From: CAZUZS01 sp964624795
GTDB taxonomy: Bacteria > Calditrichota > Calditrichia > RBG-13-44-9
Direction of reading: 5' to 3'
Assembly (NCBI GenBank): GCA_964624795.1
Contig: CAZUZS010000058.1
Coordinates: 1-34,137, forward strand
DNA length: 34,137 nt
Below are positions 25,569 to 33,255 of the stretch, piece after piece (positions within the stretch are counted from its first letter, which is position 1; every line of letters begins with the position of its first letter). Below the pieces are notes generated by a model. That model was not told where the DNA came from. It was given only the letters and a program-made list of their open reading frames with translations, and searched no databases. Made by a program: the position numbers and the translations under genes.

Positions 25569-26882
25569 ATGAACGCAGATACAGCCGTAAGTGCAAACAC
25601 TATGGAAACCGCGAAATCGGGATCGAAGCGGGTTGCGACAACTATCAATGCATTTGTGAAGGAAACCGGCGGCTGGGTTGCCAGCCAGTTAGAGGCGTGC
25701 ACCCGTTGCGGTTTGTGTGCCGATGCCTGCCATTTTTACCAGTCAACCGGCGAACCGTCTTACTCCCCGGTATGGAAAATTGAACTTCTACGCCGCGCCT
25801 ACGAGCAGCGGTTTACAGTGGGCGGCAAACTCCGGCTGGCAGTTGGCCTGGAGAAACCAATTACCGATGAAGACCTGGAACACTGGAGCAAAATTGTTTT
25901 CGAAGCCTGCACGGTTTGCAATAAATGCTCGCTGGTTTGCCCTATGGGAATTGATCTCGGCCCTATCATTCACCGGGTGCGTGCGGCATTAACTGCCGGC
26001 GGCGTTACTCCCAAAGACCTGCACGATGCAGTCAACAAACAGATTGAGATCGGCAGTCCGCTGGGTCTGACCCAGGAACGCTACGAGGAGCGCCTGGAAT
26101 GGATCACAGATGAGTGGGAGGTGGAAATCCCCATTGATAAAAAAGGTGCCGACACATTGGTGGCGTTTACCTCCATCGAGACGATGAAATTTCCGTCCAC
26201 AATTGCCGCCATTGCAACCATTCTGAATAAGGCGGGGGAAAACTGGACCATCAGCACCAAAGGCCGCGAGATGGTTAACTTCGGCTATTTCGAGGCCAGC
26301 GACGAACACACAAAGTTGTTTCTCAGCCGCCTTTTCGATGCCGCCAAGGAATTGGGCGTAAAACGCATTATGGTAAGCGAATGCGGTCATGCTTACGATG
26401 CCCTCCGCTGGACGGCGGCCAATCTCATGGAAGTGCCTGCCGGGCTGGAGGTAACCCACATCATTGCCGTCATGGCGGATTACATTCGCAGCGGCCGCAT
26501 AAAATTGAAAGAGGGCGCTTACAATAACGGGACCATCACTTTTCATGATGCCTGCAAAATTCAGCGCCGCGGCAGCCACATTAAAGAACCGCGCGAAATT
26601 CTCAAAATCCTGGCACCCGATTCTTTCAAGGAGATAACGCCAAATAAAGAACAATCGCTGTGCTGCGGTGGTGGCGGCGGTGTCATTTCCATAAAGGAAG
26701 CCGATCCGCTGCGTTTTGCAGCTTTTGGATTGAAGATGAAACAACTGGAAAAAGTCGGGGCCAAAACGGTTTGCATGGTCTGCTCCAATTGCCTGCTGCA
26801 GTTTAACGATGGCCTGGATCATTATAATTCGGATATCAAGGCACGGAGTCTCTCCGACCTGGTATCCAAAGCTCTGGAATAG
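25569..26882 (+). CDS. isp2: Isp2: HdrD-like iron-sulfur protein with one intact CCG motif
   Basis: A 437-residue cytoplasmic Fe-S protein. Two 4Fe-4S motifs lie at C44-C47-C50-C54 (CTRCGLCADAC) and C114-C117-C120-C124 (CTVCNKCSLVC). The second CCG domain is complete: C329, then 35 residues to C365-C366, then 35 residues to C402xxC405, with C408 also near. This matches the CX31-39CCX35-36CXXC pattern that binds non-cubane clusters in HdrB. The first CCG domain (about 190-320) has lost its cysteines apart from C272 in SECGHAY. In HdrD/HdrB such a site reduces disulfides, and in Isp2 it is thought to act on a thiol/disulfide or sulfur substrate. Here LbpA is the obvious candidate partner. AAGGAGG precedes the start. 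Confidence 0.93.
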   Translation: MNADTAVSANTMETAKSGSKRVATTINAFVKETGGWVASQLEACTRCGLCADACHFYQSTGEPSYSPVWKIELLRRAYEQRFTVGGKLRLAVGLEKPITDEDLEHWSKIVFEACTVCNKCSLVCPMGIDLGPIIHRVRAALTAGGVTPKDLHDAVNKQIEIGSPLGLTQERYEERLEWITDEWEVEIPIDKKGADTLVAFTSIETMKFPSTIAAIATILNKAGENWTISTKGREMVNFGYFEASDEHTKLFLSRLFDAAKELGVKRIMVSECGHAYDALRWTAANLMEVPAGLEVTHIIAVMADYIRSGRIKLKEGAYNNGTITFHDACKIQRRGSHIKEPREILKILAPDSFKEITPNKEQSLCCGGGGGVISIKEADPLRFAAFGLKMKQLEKVGAKTVCMVCSNCLLQFNDGLDHYNSDIKARSLSDLVSKALE

Positions 26883-27038
26883 CGGCTAAAAGTGGATATT
26901 TTCATTCCCGGCGGAAAAGTGGACTTTGGGAGGCAGTGAGTCAAATGAAGCTCTCGAATAATTTTTTCGCGCAGCGGAGCCAGAAAAATAATTACAGCAG
27001 CCGCTAATCCAAGACGCCATTATTCCAGGGAATGAAAA
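26880..27038. repeat. Two interlocked inverted repeats in the isp2-STAS spacer
   Basis: TAGCGGCT (26880-26887, including the isp2 stop) pairs with AGCCGCTA (26999-27006). TTTTCATTCCC (26899-26909) pairs with GGGAATGAAAA (27028-27038). The arms alternate rather than nest, so the two stems are mutually constrained. They fill the only long spacer (194 bases) inside the hydrogenase gene set before the large subunit. Confidence 0.6.
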
Positions 27039-27076
27039 AAAATAGAAATCTAAAAATATGACGAGGAGGTGTTGTA

Positions 27077-27397
27077 ATGGCATCTTTTAACCTCACCCCG
27101 GTCGAAAAAGGAATCCTTCGCTGCAAGCACACCGGAAGCTTCACACCGGAAGATGTGCAGACGCTGGCTGTTTTTCTGAAGGACTATCGCGGTAAATTGC
27201 TCATCGATTTAACCGGAATGACCCCGGAGGAGTGCGCCCGTAACATCAAACATTTCCGGCCGATGATGCCTACCGCGGCCATCTTCGGTGCCGACATCGA
27301 TCCTAAAATTCTGGATATCGACCCCAGTTATTACGCCAATAGTGTGCAGTACTTCAAGAGCGAAGAAGAAGCTTTGGACTGGCTTCGTAATCAATAG
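27077..27397 (+). CDS. Small STAS/SpoIIAA-like protein inside the hydrogenase set
   Basis: A 106-residue soluble protein. The order beta-helix-beta (FNLTPVEKGILRCKHTG, then GKLLIDLTGMTP, then AAIFGADIDPKI, then YFKSEEEALDWL) resembles the SpoIIAA-like/STAS domain fold, especially the variant whose last helix is 'eeAl.WL'. The body carries no obvious phosphorylation or metal-binding motif; two Cys are present (about residues 16 and 54). AGGAGG is directly upstream, and the hydrogenase large subunit follows after only 9 bases, so it is part of the operon. It is not a usual member of hyn-isp operons that I know; an assembly or regulatory role is a guess. Fold confidence is moderate. Confidence 0.7.
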   Translation: MASFNLTPVEKGILRCKHTGSFTPEDVQTLAVFLKDYRGKLLIDLTGMTPEECARNIKHFRPMMPTAAIFGADIDPKILDIDPSYYANSVQYFKSEEEALDWLRNQ

Positions 27398-27406
27398 GAG
27401 GATAGC

Positions 27407-29146
27407 ATGAGCAAGCGAATTGTAGTTGACCCCATCACCCGCATTGAAGGCCACCTCCGGATTGAAGCGGAGCTGGACACCCAGAATACGATCACCAAAT
27501 CGTATTCTTCCGGAACAATGGTGCGCGGGATAGAGATCATTTTAAAAGGGCGCGATCCCCGCGAGGCCTGGGCTTTTGCACAGCGTGCCTGCGGTGTATG
27601 CACCACGGTTCATGCATTCGCTTCCATCCGTTCGGTGGAAGACGCCCTTAAGATCCAGATTCCAAAGGCGGCAAATATCATCCGCAATATGATGATTGCA
27701 CAGCAATATGTGCACGATCATGTGATGCATTTTTACCACCTGCAGGCGCTGGATTTCGTGGATGTGGTGAGCGCGCTGAAGGCCGATCCCAAGAAGACTT
27801 CCGATATTCAGCAAAGTATTTCAAACTGGCCGAATTCGTCGCCAGGCTACTTTGCTGAGATTCAGGGCAAGGTGAAAGCGATTGTGGAAAGCGGCCAGCT
27901 CTCGCTGTTCACCAATGGCTATTGGGGACATCCGGCCTACAAGCTGCCGCCGGAAATCAACCTGCTTGCGGTTGCCCACTACCTGGAAGCATTGGACTGG
28001 CAGGCGCACGTGACCAAAATCCATGTGATCTTCGGCGGAAAGAATCCGCACCCCAACTTTGTCGTGGGCGGGGTGCCGCTGCCCATCAACATGGAAAACG
28101 ACCAGGCGCTGAACGCCGAGCGGCTTGCCATTATCAGCGAGTCGATCACCAAGATTAACGATTTCATCAATATGGTTTACCTGCCGGATGTTCTGGCAAT
28201 TGCGCCATTTTACAAAGAGTATGCGGGTCTCGGCGAGGGATTGGGCAACTTCCTTACCTGGGGCGAATTCCCGGAAGGCGATATTCACGATCTTTCCAAA
28301 TTGTATGTTCCGCGCGCGCTGATCCTGAACCGGGATTTGAAAAATATTACCGTTCCGGATCCCCGCGACATGGAGAAGATGAAGGAGTTCGTTTCGCACT
28401 CCTGGTACAAATATTCGCAGGGCAATGACGTGGGGCTATTCCCCTGGAAGGGAGAAACGGTTTTCAACTACACCGGGCCCAAACCGCCCTATGAATATCT
28501 GAATGTTGAAGAGAAATATTCGTGGCTAAAGGCGCCCCGCTGGAATGAAACCCCGGTAGAGGTGGGGCCGCTGGCACGAGTGCTGGTGATGTACGCCAAG
28601 GGGAACCAACAGGCGGCGGAGCTGGTGGAGCTGGTGTTGAACAAGCTTAATGCGCCGGTGAGTGCGGTTTTTTCCACCTTAGGCAGAATCGCGGCACGCG
28701 CCATCGAAACCAAGCTGTTTGGCGATCTCCTGCCCAAATACTACGGGGACCTGATTGCAGAGATCAAGGCGGGAAATACCAAGACGTTCAACGGCGACAA
28801 ATGGGATCCCATAAGCTGGCCGGAACACGCTGAAGGATTCGGGTTTATGGAAGCACCCCGTGGCGCACTGGGCCACTGGATCGTGATCGACAGCGGGAAG
28901 ATTTCCAATTACCAGATGGTGGTGCCTACCACCTGGAACGGTTCCCCGCGCGACAATAAAAATCAACCGGGTGCTTACGAAGCATCGCTGGTGGGAACAC
29001 AAATGGCGATCCCGGATCAGCCGCTGGAGATTTTGCGGACTATCCATTCTTTCGATCCCTGCCTGGCGTGTGCGATTCACATGATTGATGCGGAAGGGAA
29101 ATCTGTTGCGGAAGTTGGAACGGGTTTTAACGTCTGTCTCACATAG
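27407..29146 (+). CDS. hynL: [NiFe] hydrogenase large (catalytic) subunit, Isp-type, probably group 1e
   Basis: A 579-residue subunit with both nickel motifs. L1 is R60-A-C62-G-V-C65-TTV-H69, and L2 is D550-P-C552-LA-C555-AI-H558, so C62, C65, C552 and C555 can ligate the Ni-Fe site. Segments YVHDHVMHFYHLQALDFVDV and ALKADPKKTS are typical of group 1 uptake enzymes. Residues after H558 (21 residues, ending FNVCLT) are the C-terminal extension that the maturation protease removes after cofactor insertion. The start at 27407 has AGGAGG and follows the STAS-like gene. With Tat-exported HynS it is co-transported to the periplasm, where H2 is oxidised (or evolved). The subgroup is judged from operon structure, not from a tree. 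Confidence 0.96.
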   Translation: MSKRIVVDPITRIEGHLRIEAELDTQNTITKSYSSGTMVRGIEIILKGRDPREAWAFAQRACGVCTTVHAFASIRSVEDALKIQIPKAANIIRNMMIAQQYVHDHVMHFYHLQALDFVDVVSALKADPKKTSDIQQSISNWPNSSPGYFAEIQGKVKAIVESGQLSLFTNGYWGHPAYKLPPEINLLAVAHYLEALDWQAHVTKIHVIFGGKNPHPNFVVGGVPLPINMENDQALNAERLAIISESITKINDFINMVYLPDVLAIAPFYKEYAGLGEGLGNFLTWGEFPEGDIHDLSKLYVPRALILNRDLKNITVPDPRDMEKMKEFVSHSWYKYSQGNDVGLFPWKGETVFNYTGPKPPYEYLNVEEKYSWLKAPRWNETPVEVGPLARVLVMYAKGNQQAAELVELVLNKLNAPVSAVFSTLGRIAARAIETKLFGDLLPKYYGDLIAEIKAGNTKTFNGDKWDPISWPEHAEGFGFMEAPRGALGHWIVIDSGKISNYQMVVPTTWNGSPRDNKNQPGAYEASLVGTQMAIPDQPLEILRTIHSFDPCLACAIHMIDAEGKSVAEVGTGFNVCLT

Positions 29147-29189
29147 GAAAATGCTAACGGAAACGGAAGCGGGGCGTTAACTGATCGAA

Positions 29190-29226
29190 GCGGGTGCCTT
29201 CGCCAAAATATTGGGAAGGTGCCCGC
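29190..29226 (+). promoter_or_regulatory. Strong intercistronic RNA hairpin between hynL and its protease
   Basis: GCGGGTGCCTTC (29190-29201) pairs along its full length with GAAGGTGCCCGC (29215-29226), using two G-U pairs. After one bulged G at 29202, CCAA (29203-29206) pairs with TTGG (29211-29214), leaving the loop AATA. No T-run follows, so it is more likely an mRNA stabiliser or processing site than a terminator. Confidence 0.75.
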
Positions 29227-29242
29227 ACATTAAAAGGGAAAT

Positions 29243-29728
29243 ATGTACGGCAGTAACAGAAAAATTGTGCTGGGCCTGGGAAACACGCTCAACCGGGATG
29301 AAGGGCTGGGGGTTCACTGTTTGGAGCCGTTGCGGCAGCGGCTACGCGATCCCGGCGAAGTGGAGATACTGGATGGCGGCGTGCTGGGGATGAACCTGCT
29401 TCCGTTTGTGGAGGCCAGCAGCCATGTGCTTATACTGGATGCCATTGATGCCCGCAAGCCGCCCGGAACCGTCATCGAGCTCACCAGGGAAGAAATCCCC
29501 CTCTATTCACAAATCAAGATGTCCGACCATCAGGTAACATTTCAGGAGGTGCTGCAGTTTGCATCCATGCGCGGAAAACTTCCCGGCTACCTGCATCTTA
29601 TCGGCGCCCAGCCGCAGGATATTTCGGTAGGGTATGGAATGAGTCCGGCAATCGAGGCTGTGGTTCCGGTTATGATCAATCGCGCCGTCCGGGTTCTGGA
29701 AGATTGGGATTTGATTTCCCCGGTTTGA
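29243..29728 (+). CDS. hynD: Hydrogenase maturation protease (HyaD/HynD family)
   Basis: A 161-residue nickel-dependent endopeptidase of normal length. The family start VLGLGNTLNRDEGLGVH has the nickel ligand Glu in RDEG, then ILDGG, a second ligand Asp in VLILDAIDAR, and the His ligand in KMSDHQVTFQEVL. It recognises nickel in the large-subunit precursor and cuts after H558 of HynL, allowing closure of the active site. It lies 96 bases after hynL across a strong hairpin. The ribosome site (AAAAGGGAAAT) is weaker than those of the structural genes, consistent with lower expression of a catalytic maturation factor. Confidence 0.94.
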   Translation: MYGSNRKIVLGLGNTLNRDEGLGVHCLEPLRQRLRDPGEVEILDGGVLGMNLLPFVEASSHVLILDAIDARKPPGTVIELTREEIPLYSQIKMSDHQVTFQEVLQFASMRGKLPGYLHLIGAQPQDISVGYGMSPAIEAVVPVMINRAVRVLEDWDLISPV

Positions 29729-29831
29729 GATTTGGTGTTTTCCAGCTTTGCGGTTGACCCTGAGCCTATTTATTCCGTGTCTTTTCGCCCAAAGCCACAA
29801 AAGAGTGTTAATGGATTTTCTATATCATTAA

Positions 29832-29894
29832 CACCTGGATTTATCCAGGTGATATTGAGCAATTTTACTATTTTGGAAACCGTTTTAACGGTTT
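29832..29894. repeat. Two tandem hairpins before the lipoate ligase gene
   Basis: CACCTGGA (29832-29839) pairs with TCCAGGTG (29844-29851) across TTTA. About 25 bases on, AAACCGTT (29877-29884) pairs with AACGGTTT (29887-29894) across TT. Both are perfect 8-bp stems in the 244-base gap after hynD, and they look like a paired intergenic repeat or transcript-processing element. Confidence 0.7.
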
Positions 29895-29972
29895 ATGGAT
29901 TAACTAACACAATGGGCAAAAGCGTAGAAAATCATTCGTTAAAAAACCTTCTTCTTTAGAATCGGAACCCAA

Positions 29973-31049
29973 ATGAAAAAAATCAGGCTACTCGATCTGG
30001 GAAATGTTCCGGCGGTTCGCTCGCAAACCTGCTACCATGCGGTTGCCTATTGCCTAAGGCCGAATTCCCCGGACACCATCGTGCTGGTGAGTCCCGCGGA
30101 GCCGTACGTCTGCATCGGGTTTCACCAGAACCTGGAAAAAGAGGTGGATGTGGAATATTGCCGCAGCCATAATCTGCCGGTTTTCCGGCGGGAAGTGGGT
30201 GGCGGCGCGGTTTACCTGGACAACAACCAGCTTTTTGCACAATGGATTTTCCAGCCGCAGTCACTTCCCACGAGCCTGGAGCAACGTTTCGCCCTCTATG
30301 TTAAACCGCTGGTGGAGACCTACCAGGCGATGGGAATCGATGCTTACCTGCGCCCGGTGAATGACATTCATGTGGACGGGAAGAAAATCGGGGGAACCGG
30401 CGCGGCCCAAATCGGCGAAGCCGAGGTTGCAGTGGGCAGCTTCATGTTCGATTTCGACAAAGCCGCCATGGCAAGAGTGCTGAAGGTACCTTCGCAAAAA
30501 ATGCGCGACAAAATTTATGAGAGCCTCGGTCAATACATGACCACCATGAAAGAGCAGTTGGATACCCTGCCCGACCGCCGGAAAGTGAAAGATCTGTATA
30601 TCAAAAAATGCGCGGAATCATTGAATGCCGAAATTGTGATAGGCAGTTGGACGGACGAGGAAGAAACCATGGCGCGGGAATTGGATGAGCGGTTTCGTTC
30701 GCCGGAATGGCTGCACCAGAAAAGCAGCCTGCAGGCATCGGGTGTAAAAATTCATGAGGATGTGAAAGTGGTAGAGTCGGCTTTCAAAGCGCCCGGCGGA
30801 CTCATCCGGGTAACCATGCGGCTGCACGGGGATAAGATCGAAGACATCTCCATTTCCGGCGATTTCACCCTGTTTCCGGCTTCGGCAGTAGGAGAAATTG
30901 AACGGGCATTGCGAGGATCTTCAGTCAAGAAATCGCCGCTGGAGACGAAATTGAAGGAAATTTACCATTCCCTCCATATCCAGTCGCCGGGCGTAGAGCT
31001 GGCGCATTTCGTGGAAGCGATGACATTGGCAGTGGAAAAACAGGAATAG
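29973..31049 (+). CDS. lplA: Lipoate-protein ligase (LplA family), probably serving the LbpA-like carrier
   Basis: A 358-residue ligase with the catalytic biotin/lipoate ligase domain and a C-terminal accessory domain, close to the full-length LplA layout. Key motifs: RREVGGGAVYLDNNQLFAQ (about residues 72-90, the RRxxGGGxV lipoyl-AMP loop) and NDIHVDGKKIGGTGAAQ (130-146), with the expected lysine K138. The C-terminal domain starts near residue 245 and has VTMRLHGDKIEDISISGDF. LplA uses ATP to attach lipoate (via lipoyl-AMP) to a carrier lysine. Being in the same strand and neighbourhood as the lipoyl carrier, as in known sulfur-oxidation sets, it is likely dedicated to it. It may have its own promoter, because 244 bases precede it. 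Confidence 0.92.
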   Translation: MKKIRLLDLGNVPAVRSQTCYHAVAYCLRPNSPDTIVLVSPAEPYVCIGFHQNLEKEVDVEYCRSHNLPVFRREVGGGAVYLDNNQLFAQWIFQPQSLPTSLEQRFALYVKPLVETYQAMGIDAYLRPVNDIHVDGKKIGGTGAAQIGEAEVAVGSFMFDFDKAAMARVLKVPSQKMRDKIYESLGQYMTTMKEQLDTLPDRRKVKDLYIKKCAESLNAEIVIGSWTDEEETMARELDERFRSPEWLHQKSSLQASGVKIHEDVKVVESAFKAPGGLIRVTMRLHGDKIEDISISGDFTLFPASAVGEIERALRGSSVKKSPLETKLKEIYHSLHIQSPGVELAHFVEAMTLAVEKQE

Positions 31050-31515
31050 CAGTAAATCAGAAGCAGCCGCACAGCCAGTTTCGCCCCATACGGGATTTTG
31101 AATTCATATAGAGATTTTCTCTGCTACAAATATCTTGTCCGTGATGGGACGGGGATCGCCTCATTTCTCGGAATCCTTTTGAATAATAAACCAAGGTGCG
31201 ATTCTTAAACTTGCTTGGTGAGTTGGAGTTGTTGCGTCCAAAATATTGGCGTCTCGTGAGAGACGAAATATTTGTAGCAGGAATTTGATGCGAACAAAAA
31301 TAAGCCCCAGCGGGGACACATGCTAATTTTTGGTAATGATCAAATTCCTGTATCGGGTTTGGCTTTTTTCTGACCCCAACTTTCCTCCCCAACATTTTTC
31401 CGTTTCGTGAACTTTTTGCTCATCCCGTCATTCATCTACCATTATACAGGAAATCTGCTCTTGATATGAGCCTGAAATTATCATTTATTTAAATGATCTT
31501 GAATTAAGGTAACGA
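31050..31515. other. 466-base intergenic island with structured repeat
   Basis: No gene. It holds the 13-base inverted pair CTGCTACAAATAT (31121-31133) / ATATTTGTAGCAG (31268-31280), a GNRA-loop hairpin at 31241-31273, and a GCCCCAGCGGGG hairpin just after (about 31308). Its style is that of a dispersed mobile intergenic repeat. Confidence 0.6.
31241..31273 (+). repeat. Structured hairpin with GTGA tetraloop
   Basis: AAATATT (31241-31247) pairs with AATATTT (31267-31273), enclosing CGTCTC (31250-31255) paired with GAGACG (31260-31265), with a GTGA loop of the GNRA class at 31256-31259. An internal loop (GG against A) separates the stems. Confidence 0.75.
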
Positions 31516-33255
31516 ATGTTTCTTCCGACCACCAGAGAGGAAATGCATAAATTAGGCTGGGATCGCCCGGACATCATTTTGGTGACCGGCGACAGCTACA
31601 TCGACAGTCCGTTCATTGGGATTGCGGTGATCGGCAAGGTGCTGCTGAATGCCGGCTACCGGGTGGGTATCATCGCCCAGCCGGATGTGAATTCTGATGA
31701 TGACATCATGCGCCTGGGCGAGCCGAAGCTGTTCTGGGGCATTAGCGGGGGCAGCGTGGATTCCATGGTGGCCAATTACACTTCCACCGGGAAAAAGCGC
31801 CGCACCGATGATTACACACCCGGCGGCAGAAATAACCGCCGGCCGGACCGGGCGGTGATCGTTTACAGCAATCTGATCCGGCAACATTTTAAAAATACCA
31901 AACCGCTGATACTGGGCGGAATCGAGGCCAGTCTGCGGCGAATTGTCCACTACGATTTCTGGTCGAACCGCATCCGTAGATCCGTTCTGTTCGACGCCAA
32001 GGCTGATATCCTTGTTTATGGAATGGCGGAAACGACCGTTCTGGCGCTTGCGCAAAAACTTCGATCCGGAGAAAGCATCGAGAACTTGCCGGGAATCTGC
32101 TACATCTCCAGAGAGAAGAAGGCCAGCTACCTCGAGCTGCCCTCCTTTGCTGCTGTGGCAGCGGACAAGCAGTTGTTCGTTGAGATGTTCCATCAGTTTT
32201 ACCGGAACAGCGATCCGCTCACCGCGCGCGGAATGTGCCAGAAGCAGGATTCGCGCTATCTTATCCACAATCCGCCACCCAATCTTCCCACGCAGGATGA
32301 GTTGGATGGAATTTACAATCTTGAATTCGAACGCGCGCTCCATCCTTTCTATCGTAAAGATGGCCCTGTGAAGGCGCTGGAGACGATAAAGTTTTCCATT
32401 TCGACCCACCGCGGCTGTTACGGAGAATGTAATTTCTGCGCCATCGCGATTCATGAGGGCAGAACGGTGGTCTGGCGCAGCGAGGATTCCATTTTGCGGG
32501 AGGCGGAAGGTCTCATGCGCGTGCCTGGCTTCAAAGGCTATATTCAGGATGTGGGCGGTCCGACCGCAAACATGTACGGATTTGAATGCCGGAGAAAATT
32601 GCGGCGCGGCTGCTGCGATGACAAGCGCTGCCTGCATCCGGATATCTGCCCGGTTCTGAAAATTGACCACAGCAAACAGACCGCGTTGCTGAAAAAGCTG
32701 CGCAATCTGACGGGGATAAAAAAGGTGTTTGTCGCTTCCGGAATTCGTTACGACATGGTTCTCGCCGATCGGAAGAACGGTGAAGAATATCTGCGCGAGA
32801 TCGTCAATCACCATGTTTCCGGGCAATTGAAAGTGGCGCCGGAACACAGCGAAAACCGGGTGCTGGGGCTGATGGGGAAACCAGGGAGGGAATCGTTGCG
32901 GGAATTCAGGGACAAATTTAACCAGATGAGCAAGGAGGCCGGCAAAAAACAGTTCCTTACCTACTATTATATCGCCGCTCATCCCGGCTGCGATGAAACG
33001 GCAATGCAAAAGCTGAAAACCTTCACTTCACGTGAGTTGAAAATCAACCCGGAGCAGGTGCAGGTTTTCACGCCGTTGCCTTCCACCTACTCGGCGGTGA
33101 TGTATTATACCGAGCAGGACCCGTTCACCGGTGAGAAAATTTTTGTAGAAAAAAGCCTCGCAGGGAAATTGCGCCAGAAAAATATTGTTGTCGCAAAACC
33201 CGGGGAGAAGAGGGGAAAGGGCAGGCATTTTTCAAAGAAAAAGATGTCTGATTAG
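31516..33255 (+). CDS. ygiQ: YgiQ family radical SAM protein
   Basis: A 579-residue protein of the YgiQ radical-SAM family. The N-terminal conserved start is DIILVTGDSYIDSPFIG, then a B12-binding-like alpha/beta domain (about 15-190, GISGGSVDSMVANYT). The radical SAM core begins with CYGECNFC (C301, C305, C308), the CxxxCxxC cluster that binds SAM. DVGGPTANMYGFEC, a Cys cluster RGCCDDKRCLHPDICP and QLKVAPEHSENRVL follow, all typical of YgiQ. The family is widely conserved, but its substrate is unknown to me. It is shorter than the E. coli protein at the C-terminus. AAGGTAA precedes ATG 31516. Confidence 0.94.
   Translation: MFLPTTREEMHKLGWDRPDIILVTGDSYIDSPFIGIAVIGKVLLNAGYRVGIIAQPDVNSDDDIMRLGEPKLFWGISGGSVDSMVANYTSTGKKRRTDDYTPGGRNNRRPDRAVIVYSNLIRQHFKNTKPLILGGIEASLRRIVHYDFWSNRIRRSVLFDAKADILVYGMAETTVLALAQKLRSGESIENLPGICYISREKKASYLELPSFAAVAADKQLFVEMFHQFYRNSDPLTARGMCQKQDSRYLIHNPPPNLPTQDELDGIYNLEFERALHPFYRKDGPVKALETIKFSISTHRGCYGECNFCAIAIHEGRTVVWRSEDSILREAEGLMRVPGFKGYIQDVGGPTANMYGFECRRKLRRGCCDDKRCLHPDICPVLKIDHSKQTALLKKLRNLTGIKKVFVASGIRYDMVLADRKNGEEYLREIVNHHVSGQLKVAPEHSENRVLGLMGKPGRESLREFRDKFNQMSKEAGKKQFLTYYYIAAHPGCDETAMQKLKTFTSRELKINPEQVQVFTPLPSTYSAVMYYTEQDPFTGEKIFVEKSLAGKLRQKNIVVAKPGEKRGKGRHFSKKKMSD

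Noticed and set aside
22071..31049. A complete sHdr or Dsr sulfur-oxidation locus
   Set aside because: No hdrA, hdrC1/B1 or hdrC2/B2 set and no dsrAB are present; only the carrier proteins and an Isp-type hydrogenase are seen.
31552..33009. Long minus-strand open frame (485 codons) opposite ygiQ
   Set aside because: ygiQ on the plus strand has all its radical SAM motifs; the antisense frame is Gln/His-rich with no domain.
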